41,537 nucleotides of DNA from Azospirillaceae bacterium (GTDB lineage Bacteria; Pseudomonadota; Alphaproteobacteria; Azospirillales; Azospirillaceae). Under the pieces are notes generated by a model, which saw only the letters and a program-made list of their open reading frames with translations, made no database searches and had not been told where the DNA came from. The DNA lies in the NCBI GenBank assembly GCA_028281465.1, contig JANQJV010000402.1, forward strand, positions 1-41,537. The letters run 5' to 3'. A program made the translations under genes and the position numbers. Of this stretch, positions 7,053 through 13,962 are shown piece after piece; positions within the stretch are counted from its first letter, which is position 1; each line of letters starts with the position of its first letter.

Positions 7053-10000
7053 GTGACGGAGACGATCAAAAGGCTTGTCGATGGCAATGAGGCGGCGGCG
7101 TCGGTGGCGTATCGATGCAGCGAGGTGGTCGCCATCTATCCGATCACGCCGGCCTCGCCCATGGGCGAGCTTTCGGACGAATGGGCCGCGCGGCGCGACC
7201 GCAATCTCTGGGGCATGGTGCCCCAAGTGGTTGAAATGCAATCGGAAGGCGGAGCCGCTGGGGCCATCCATGGCGCTGTGCAGGCGGGCACGTTGGCAAC
7301 GACCTTCACCGCCTCCCAAGGCCTCCTTCTCATGATCCCCAATATGTACAAGATCGCTGGGGAGTTGGGGCCGACCGTGGTGCATGTGGCGGCGCGCACG
7401 GTCGCGACCCATGCTCTGTCGATCTTCGGCGACCATTCCGACGTCATGGCGTGCCGGCAGACGGGCTTTGCCATGCTCGCCGCCGCCTCGGTCGAAGAGG
7501 CGCAGGACATGGCGGCGGTCTCCCATGCCGCCACGTTGCGCAGCCGGGTTCCGTTCCTGCATTTCTTCGATGGGTTCCGCACCTCGCATGAGGTCAATGG
7601 CGTGACACCGCTGGGCGACGACACCTTGCGCGCGCTCATGGATGAAACGGCGATTGCCGCCCACCGACAGCGTGCACTCAGCCCCGACCATCCGGTGATC
7701 CGTGGCACCGCACAAAACCCCGACGTCTTCTTCCAGGCACGCGAAGCGGCGGAGCCGTTCTACGAGGCCTGTCCGGCTGTGGTGCAGGACGTTATGGACC
7801 GGCTGGGCGGACTGACCGGGCGTGCCTATCGCCTTTTCGACTACTTCGGTCACCCGGAGGCCGAGCGGGTGATCGTTGCCATGGGCTCGGGCGTGGCCAC
7901 GGCGCGCCGCACTGCCGAACACCTGGCGACAGCCGGCGAGCGGGTGGGTGTGGTGGCTGTACGGCTGTACCGGCCGTTTGCCATCGCCGAGTTCGTCGCG
8001 GCCTTGCCACCCAGCGTACGCGCCATCGCTGTGCTGGACCGCACCAAAGAAGCTGGTGCCACGGCTGATCCGTTGTTCCTGGATGTTGCCGCCGCCCTGC
8101 TGGAAGCCCGCGCGGTTGGCCTGGGGGCTTTCGGTGTCCGGGCCGCTGCCGAGCCGGTGCTGGTCGGAGGGCGCTATGGCCTGTCGTCCAAGGAGTTCAC
8201 GCCAGCGATGGTGCGGGCGGTGTTCGACGAATTGGCCCGCCCGCAGCCGAAGCGGCGCTTCACCGTCGGCATCCGCGACGATGTGCTTGGACGGTCGCTG
8301 GCCGTCGGTCCCGACCTGGATATCGACGATCCGCGCACAACCCGGGCCGTGTTCTTCGGCTTGGGGGCCGACGGTACGGTGGGCGCCAACAAGAACTCGC
8401 TCAAGATCATCGCCGACGAGTCCGGTGCGCATGTCCAGGGCTATTTCGTCTACGACAGCCGCAAGGCCGGCGCATCCACGGTGTCGCATCTGCGCTTCGC
8501 CCCGGTGCCGATCGATGCGCCGTACCTGATCACCTCGGCCGGCTTCGTCGCGTGCCATCACCTGCCGTTGCTGGAACGCATGGATGTGCTGGCGCCGGCC
8601 GCGCCCGGTGCCACGGTGTTGTTGAATGCGCCCGGCACACCGCAGCAGGTTTGGGACGGCCTGCCACAAGAGGTGCAGCAGGCGGCCATCGACAAAGGCG
8701 TTCGTCTTTACACGGTCGATGCGAGTGCCGTGGCGCGCGATTGCGGTCTGGGCCGGCGCATCAACACCGTGATGCAGACTTGTTTTTTCGCCCTCGCCGG
8801 GGTCATGCCGGCCGAGGTGGCCGTCGCACGGATCAAGGACGCCATCACCAAGACCTATGGCCGGCGCAGCGAAGAGGCGGTCCGGCGCAATCACGCTGCC
8901 GTCGATCGCGCCTTGGAGCACTTGTACCGCGTGCCGCTGCCGGACGCGGTGTCGGCGGACCGGTGCCGGCCGCCGCCAGTGCCGCAGGAGGCGCCCGACT
9001 TCGTCCAGCGCGTCACGGCGGCCATCCTGGCCGGACATGGTGATGATCTGCCGGTCAGCGCCTTTCCGGTCGACGGCACCTGGCCGACCGGCACCGGCCG
9101 TTTCGAGAAGCGCCACATTGCCACCGAGGTGCCGGTGTTCAATGCTGACCTGTGCATCCAGTGTAACAAATGCGCCATGGTCTGCCCCCACGGCTGCATC
9201 CGCGTGTCGGTGTGTCCGCCCGAACAATTGGCTGATGCGCCGGACGGTTTCATCAGTCTGGCAGCCCGTGGGATGGATTTTCCGGGTTGGCGTTACATGC
9301 TCGCGGTGTCACCGGGCGATTGCACCGGCTGCACATTGTGCGTGGCCGTTTGCCCGGCCAAGGACAAGGCCAACCCGCGGCGCAAGGCCCTGGAGATGCG
9401 ACCGGTGGCCGAAGTGGCCGACACCTTGGTGCGCGACTTCGACTATTTTCTGACTTTGCCGGTACCGCCGCGCGATCGCGTGCCACCGACGCTGAAACAA
9501 GTCCAGTTGTTCCAGCCGTTGTTCGAATTCTCCGGCGCTTGCGCCGGCTGCGGCGAGACGCCGTACATCAAGCTGATGACTCAGTTGTTCGGCGACCGCA
9601 CGGTGATCGCCAATTCGACCGGCTGCTCGTCGATCTTTGGAGGCAATCTGCCGACCACACCCTACACCACCAACGCCGATGGCCGTGGCCCGGCTTGGTC
9701 GAACTCCTTGTTCGAAGACACCGCGGAGTTCGGTTTCGGCATTCGGTGTGCCTTGGATCAGCTTGGCGACGAGGCGCGGGCCCTTCTGACGCATCTGGCC
9801 CCTCGGTTGGACGCGGCTCTGGTCGACGATCTGTCGGCCCCGAAGGCCGATGAGGCCGGCATCGCCGAGCAACGCGCCCAGGTCGCGGCCTTGCGTGGAC
9901 ATCTGCAGGCCATGGGTGACGATTCGGCGGCGCAGCGTCTGGCAGCCTTGGCTGACCACTTGGTGCGAAAATCGGTGTGGATCGTCGGGGGCGACGGCTG

Positions 10001-10631
10001 GGCCTACGACATCGGCTATGGTGGTCTCGACCACGTGCTGGCGTCCGATCGCGACGTCAACATCCTGGTCATGGACACCGAGGTGTACTCCAACACCGGT
10101 GGCCAGCAATCCAAGGCCACGCCCATGGCGGCGTCGGCCAAATTCGCCATCGCCGGGCGGCCCATGACCAAGAAGGATCTGGGCATGATCGCCATGGCCT
10201 ATGGCCATGTCTATGTCGCCCACGTTGCCTTCGGTGCCCAGGATGCGCAAACGGTGACGGCGTTCCGCGAGGCGGAGTCGTATGATGGGCCTTCGTTGAT
10301 CATCGCCTACAGCCATTGCATTGCGCATGGCTTCGACATGGCGCACGGCCTGGATCAGCAGAAACTGGCGGTGAACAGCGGGCATTGGCCCCTGTACCGC
10401 TACGATCCGCGCTTGCTCGCGCAGGGGAAGCCGCCTCTGGAGATGGACAGCAAGCCACCGAAGGCGCCCTTGTCCACGTTCATGGCCAACGAGACACGGT
10501 TCCGCGTTGTCGAACGCACCGATCCAGAGCGCTTCAAAGCCCTCTTGGCCACGGCCGAGGCGCAGAGCCGCTGGCGGGAACGGCGCCTGCGCTTCCTGGC
10601 CGGTTTCAGCCCCGCCGATGCCGCCGAGTGA
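7053..10631 (+). CDS. nifJ: pyruvate:ferredoxin (flavodoxin) oxidoreductase NifJ
   Basis: This homodimeric enzyme oxidises pyruvate with CoA to acetyl-CoA and CO2 and reduces ferredoxin or flavodoxin using thiamine pyrophosphate and three [4Fe-4S] clusters. The 1192-residue product has the full fused domain order: pyrimidine-binding domain (AIYPITPASPMGE near residue 30), domain II, the gamma domain (GLGADGTVGANKNS), a two-cluster ferredoxin domain (CIQCNKCAMVCP and CTGCTLCVAVCP), and the pyrophosphate domain (ACAGCGETPY, NSTGCSSIFGGN, GGDGWAYDIGYGG). The GTG at 7053 gives MTETIKRLVDGNEAAA, the family's normal N-terminus; a TTG at 7017 would add 12 unusual residues. It lies 146 bp after the ferredoxin, its likely acceptor. 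Confidence 0.96.
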   Translation: MTETIKRLVDGNEAAASVAYRCSEVVAIYPITPASPMGELSDEWAARRDRNLWGMVPQVVEMQSEGGAAGAIHGAVQAGTLATTFTASQGLLLMIPNMYKIAGELGPTVVHVAARTVATHALSIFGDHSDVMACRQTGFAMLAAASVEEAQDMAAVSHAATLRSRVPFLHFFDGFRTSHEVNGVTPLGDDTLRALMDETAIAAHRQRALSPDHPVIRGTAQNPDVFFQAREAAEPFYEACPAVVQDVMDRLGGLTGRAYRLFDYFGHPEAERVIVAMGSGVATARRTAEHLATAGERVGVVAVRLYRPFAIAEFVAALPPSVRAIAVLDRTKEAGATADPLFLDVAAALLEARAVGLGAFGVRAAAEPVLVGGRYGLSSKEFTPAMVRAVFDELARPQPKRRFTVGIRDDVLGRSLAVGPDLDIDDPRTTRAVFFGLGADGTVGANKNSLKIIADESGAHVQGYFVYDSRKAGASTVSHLRFAPVPIDAPYLITSAGFVACHHLPLLERMDVLAPAAPGATVLLNAPGTPQQVWDGLPQEVQQAAIDKGVRLYTVDASAVARDCGLGRRINTVMQTCFFALAGVMPAEVAVARIKDAITKTYGRRSEEAVRRNHAAVDRALEHLYRVPLPDAVSADRCRPPPVPQEAPDFVQRVTAAILAGHGDDLPVSAFPVDGTWPTGTGRFEKRHIATEVPVFNADLCIQCNKCAMVCPHGCIRVSVCPPEQLADAPDGFISLAARGMDFPGWRYMLAVSPGDCTGCTLCVAVCPAKDKANPRRKALEMRPVAEVADTLVRDFDYFLTLPVPPRDRVPPTLKQVQLFQPLFEFSGACAGCGETPYIKLMTQLFGDRTVIANSTGCSSIFGGNLPTTPYTTNADGRGPAWSNSLFEDTAEFGFGIRCALDQLGDEARALLTHLAPRLDAALVDDLSAPKADEAGIAEQRAQVAALRGHLQAMGDDSAAQRLAALADHLVRKSVWIVGGDGWAYDIGYGGLDHVLASDRDVNILVMDTEVYSNTGGQQSKATPMAASAKFAIAGRPMTKKDLGMIAMAYGHVYVAHVAFGAQDAQTVTAFREAESYDGPSLIIAYSHCIAHGFDMAHGLDQQKLAVNSGHWPLYRYDPRLLAQGKPPLEMDSKPPKAPLSTFMANETRFRVVERTDPERFKALLATAEAQSRWRERRLRFLAGFSPADAAE

Positions 10632-10665
10632 CCTGTCAATCTGATTCTGCGCAAGGGGTCTCCCC

Positions 10666-11685
10666 ATGGATCTATCGACCCGATACCTGGACCTCACCCT
10701 GTCGTCGCCGCTCATGCCCGGCGCCTCGCCGCTGGCTGCCGATATGAACACCGTGCGCCGGCTCGAGGATGCCGGTGCGGCCGCCATCGTCGTGCATTCG
10801 CTGTTCGAAGAGCAGATCGTGCAGGACCGGTTGAGCGTGCTGCAAGCGACCGAAGACCCGGCGGAGAGCTTCGCTGAAGCCATCAGCTTTTTCCCCAAGA
10901 GCGATGGCTACCGGCTCGGCCCCGAGGCTTATCTGGAGCATGTCCGGCGCATCAAGGCGGCCGTCGACGTGCCGGTGATCGCCTCCTTGAATGGCCTCAC
11001 CCCGGCAGGTTGGACCGACTATGCCCGGTTGATCGAACAGGCGGGCGCCGATGCGCTGGAACTGAACGTCTATTTCGTCGCTGCCGACCCGACGGTGTCG
11101 TCGGCGGCGATCGAAGATCGGGTGGTCGACGTGGCACGCCGGGTCAAATCCGCGGTCGAGATTCCTGTCGCCGTCAAACTGTCGCCGTTCTTTTCCGCCC
11201 TGCACCACCTGGTGCGCCGACTGCGCAGCGAGGCCATCGACGGCCTTGTGTTGTTCAACCGGTTCTATCAGCCCGATATCGACATCGAGGCCCTGGAGAC
11301 AACGCCGACCCTCGAGCTATCGACACCGGCGGAGCTGCGCCTGCGCCTGCGTTGGCTTGCCATCCTCTCCGCCGAAGCGGACCGGACCGCACTGGCCGTG
11401 AGCGGTGGTATCCATGACGTCGGCGGCGTGCTCAAAGCCGTGATGGCCGGGGCCGACGCAGTGCAGGTGGTCTCGGCCTTGCTGCGCCATGGCCCACAAC
11501 GCTTGGCGCAACTGCGTGCCGACCTGGTTGCCTGGCTCGAGGAGCATGAGTATGAGTCGCTGGCCCAGGCCCGTGGCAGCATGAACCTTGCCCGATGCCC
11601 AGACCCGGTTGCCTTCGAACGCGCCAACTACCTGGCGGCGCTCACAGGTTGGAACGCCGCCAACCGCCCGCTGGACGTGTTGTAG
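10666..11685 (+). CDS. dihydroorotate dehydrogenase-like flavoprotein
   Basis: The 339-residue FMN-barrel protein belongs to the dihydroorotate dehydrogenase-like group often encoded beside nifJ; its substrate is unknown. Visible features are LSSPLMPGASPLAADMNTV at the N-terminus, the barrel strand VPVIASLNG, the segment IPVAVKLSPFFSALHH with the flavin-contacting lysine, and the phosphate-binding SGGIHDVGGVLKAVMAGADAVQVVSALL-type C-terminal part. It has no iron-sulfur motif and no partner subunit, so it is unlikely to be a conventional PyrD with PyrK. It starts 34 bp after nifJ in the same direction and is probably co-transcribed. Confidence 0.88.
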   Translation: MDLSTRYLDLTLSSPLMPGASPLAADMNTVRRLEDAGAAAIVVHSLFEEQIVQDRLSVLQATEDPAESFAEAISFFPKSDGYRLGPEAYLEHVRRIKAAVDVPVIASLNGLTPAGWTDYARLIEQAGADALELNVYFVAADPTVSSAAIEDRVVDVARRVKSAVEIPVAVKLSPFFSALHHLVRRLRSEAIDGLVLFNRFYQPDIDIEALETTPTLELSTPAELRLRLRWLAILSAEADRTALAVSGGIHDVGGVLKAVMAGADAVQVVSALLRHGPQRLAQLRADLVAWLEEHEYESLAQARGSMNLARCPDPVAFERANYLAALTGWNAANRPLDVL

Positions 11686-11783
11686 GACGGACGGCTGGGC
11701 GACCCATGGACGAGTCGTCGACGCGTCCGCTGGCATGGATCGTCGGATGCGCCAGTGCCTGTCCGACGCCTGTGCCACAACCC

Positions 11784-13355
11784 TTAGAAAAGCACCGCCG
11801 GCAGCCACGTTCCCAAGGCCGGGAAGGCGTACACGAGCATCATGCCGACCAGGTTGATGAGCACGAACGGGGCTACGCCGCGATAGATGTCGAGGGTGTG
11901 AATCTCCGGCGGTGCGGCGCCGCGCAGATAGAACAGGGAGAAGCCGAAGGGGGGCGTGAGAAAGCTGGTCTGCAGGTTCATCGCCACCAGCACCGAGAGC
12001 CACAGTGGATCGACCCCCTGAAGCAGCAGGATCGGGGCGACGATCGGGATTACGATGACAGCGATTTCAACGAAGTCCATCACAAAGCCGAGCAGGAAAA
12101 TCAGGACCATGAAAAACAGCAGGGCTCCGGTTTCGCCACCCGGCATGGCCTGAATCACCCCGGCCACCCGCTCGTCGCCGCCCAGGCCGCGGAACACCAG
12201 CGCGAACACGCTGGCACCGATGATGGTGGCGAAGATCATGGACGTGATCTTCAGGGTCTGGGTCAGCACCGGCACTAAGATACCGTTGCGGTGGATCCGC
12301 CAAACCCCAAGGCATAGGCAGACCAAAAATACACAGGCCAGGCCGCCAGCGGCCCAGATACCGGCCACCTCGGCCTCGGTGCTGAGCCGCCGGCCGAGCC
12401 GCAGGTCGAGCAGGGCAGCCAGCCCGAGCATGGTGACGACGGCCCCACCGGCCAGCAACACTGGCAGGCGGGCCCGTGCCGGCTCCAGTTTCAGCGCCGC
12501 GAGCAGGATAGCCACCGCCGCACCGACCGAGGCGGCTTCGGTCGGTGTGGCAATGCCGGCCAGGATCGAACCCAGGACCGCCACGATCAGCAATACCGGC
12601 GGCACCAGCATGGCGATCAGCGCGCCGCGGGCCGGCGTGGCGGTGCCAGTCTCGGACCGGTGCGGAATCGCCGGGGCCAGGTCGGGCCGGAACCAAGCCA
12701 GCAGCAAGGCGAAACCGATGTAGAGGCAGACCAGCATGAGGCCGGGGCCGATGGCGGCGGCGAAGATCTGTCCAACGCTGATGGTCTCCACGCTGAACCG
12801 GCCCATTTCGAACTGCGCCTCCTGGTAGGCGGCCGACATGCGTTCGCTCAAGATAATCAGCATGGTCGAGGGCGGAATGATCTGCCCCAGGGTGCCGGCG
12901 GCGCACACCGAACCGGCGGCGAAGCGGCCATTGTAACCGTGGCGCAGCATGGTGGGCAGGGCGATCAGTCCCATGGTGACCACCGTGGCACCGACGATCG
13001 CCGTGGAGGCGGCCAGGAGTGCCCCGACCAGCGTGACCGACACGGCGATGCCGCCACGCACGGAGCCGAACAGCCGGCCCATCTCTTCCAACAGATCGCC
13101 GGCGATGCGCGAGCGCTCCAAGACCACCCCCATGAGCACGAATAGGGGGATGGCCATGAGCACGTCATTGGTCATGATGCCGAAGATACGGTTGAACAGG
13201 GCCCCCAATAGGTCCCAGTCGAAATGCCCGGTCGCTGTCCCGATCGACGCGAACAACACCGCCAGGCCGGTGAGCGTGAAGACAATTGGGAATCCGAGCA
13301 GGATGGCGCCGCACAAGGCGGCGAACAACATCAGGTCGAGCGGCAGGTCGGTCAC
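11784..13355 (-). CDS. dctM: TRAP transporter large permease (DctM type)
   Basis: This is the large membrane subunit of a tripartite ATP-independent periplasmic transporter, which imports carboxylates or related solutes with a sodium or proton gradient. The 523-residue protein has the paired DctM halves (AIPLFVLMGVVLERS, GTLGQIIPPSTMLII, GFVMDFVEIAVIVIP, NLQTSFLTPPFGFSLFYL), resembling the mannitol/chloroaromatic (FcbT3-like) branch. Between the halves is an insertion of roughly 90 residues with two extra hydrophobic segments (about VLLAGGAVVTMLGLAALLD and GIWAAGGLACVFLVCLCLG), making it longer than the usual 430. The GTG overlaps the dctQ stop (GTGA); the frame runs open to 13532 inside dctQ, but that part is a shadow. 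No binding-protein gene is nearby. Confidence 0.9.
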   Translation of the reverse strand: MTDLPLDLMLFAALCGAILLGFPIVFTLTGLAVLFASIGTATGHFDWDLLGALFNRIFGIMTNDVLMAIPLFVLMGVVLERSRIAGDLLEEMGRLFGSVRGGIAVSVTLVGALLAASTAIVGATVVTMGLIALPTMLRHGYNGRFAAGSVCAAGTLGQIIPPSTMLIILSERMSAAYQEAQFEMGRFSVETISVGQIFAAAIGPGLMLVCLYIGFALLLAWFRPDLAPAIPHRSETGTATPARGALIAMLVPPVLLIVAVLGSILAGIATPTEAASVGAAVAILLAALKLEPARARLPVLLAGGAVVTMLGLAALLDLRLGRRLSTEAEVAGIWAAGGLACVFLVCLCLGVWRIHRNGILVPVLTQTLKITSMIFATIIGASVFALVFRGLGGDERVAGVIQAMPGGETGALLFFMVLIFLLGFVMDFVEIAVIVIPIVAPILLLQGVDPLWLSVLVAMNLQTSFLTPPFGFSLFYLRGAAPPEIHTLDIYRGVAPFVLINLVGMMLVYAFPALGTWLPAVLF

Positions 13356-13870
13356 GGGCGCCGGTCCGGCTGGAGGAGGAACAGAAGGCTGCGCACGGCC
13401 AGCGAAAGGCCCTGCAGGCCGAGCAGAATGCAGAACAGCGGGACCAGCGCCTTGAGCAGGAACACAGCCGGGATACCGCCGACCGACATCGGTCCTTCCA
13501 AGATCAGCCAGGATTGGCGCACGAATGGCCACGTGACCAGAAAGATCGTCGCCATGGTCGGGATGACCAGGAACACGGCGCCGAACAGATCGATCATGGC
13601 TTTGCGATGCGGACCCGCCGAACCATAAAGAATGTCGACCCGGACATGGCCGTCATGCAACGAGGTATAGCCCGCCCCAAGCATGAACAGGGCGGCATGG
13701 AGATACACGGCCGATTCCTGCAAGGCGATGTAGCTGGTGCCAAAGACGTAGCGCAGCAGCACTGTGCCCAGTTGGACCAGCAGCATGGCCAGGGCCAGCC
13801 AACGCACCAGGCGGCCGGTCCATTCGTTCAGACGATCGACGGCATCGGCTACCGCGGATAGGAAAGGCAT
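13352..13870 (-). CDS. dctQ: TRAP transporter small permease (DctQ type)
   Basis: This is the small membrane subunit of the TRAP transporter. The product is about 172 residues with four hydrophobic segments and the typical QESAVYLHAALFMLGAGY and DGHVRVDILYG motifs. The ATG at 13870 gives MPFLSAVADAVDRLNEWTGR, like family members; an in-frame ATG at 13936 would add 22 residues, and neither has a strong ribosome-binding site. The stop overlaps the dctM start, so the two are translationally coupled. The gene starts about 90 bp downstream of the phytochrome gene on the same strand, so co-transcription is possible. Confidence 0.88.
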   Translation of the reverse strand: MPFLSAVADAVDRLNEWTGRLVRWLALAMLLVQLGTVLLRYVFGTSYIALQESAVYLHAALFMLGAGYTSLHDGHVRVDILYGSAGPHRKAMIDLFGAVFLVIPTMATIFLVTWPFVRQSWLILEGPMSVGGIPAVFLLKALVPLFCILLGLQGLSLAVRSLLFLLQPDRRP

Positions 13871-13962
13871 CGATGGAGGCGGGGAACCGAAATGGCGGGC
13901 AAGGAAAGTGTAGCAGTCCGTAGGGGCCACGGCCATGCCGAAAGCCAGCGGTGCCCTCGGCG

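Noticed and set aside
7008-9227. 739-residue open frame antisense to nifJ (and similar long antisense frames at 1156-2415, 2436-3650, 9309-10898 and 33756-35126)
   Set aside because: They lie opposite well-supported genes, are rich in Arg/His/Gln/Gly as expected from GC-rich shadows, and show no domain.
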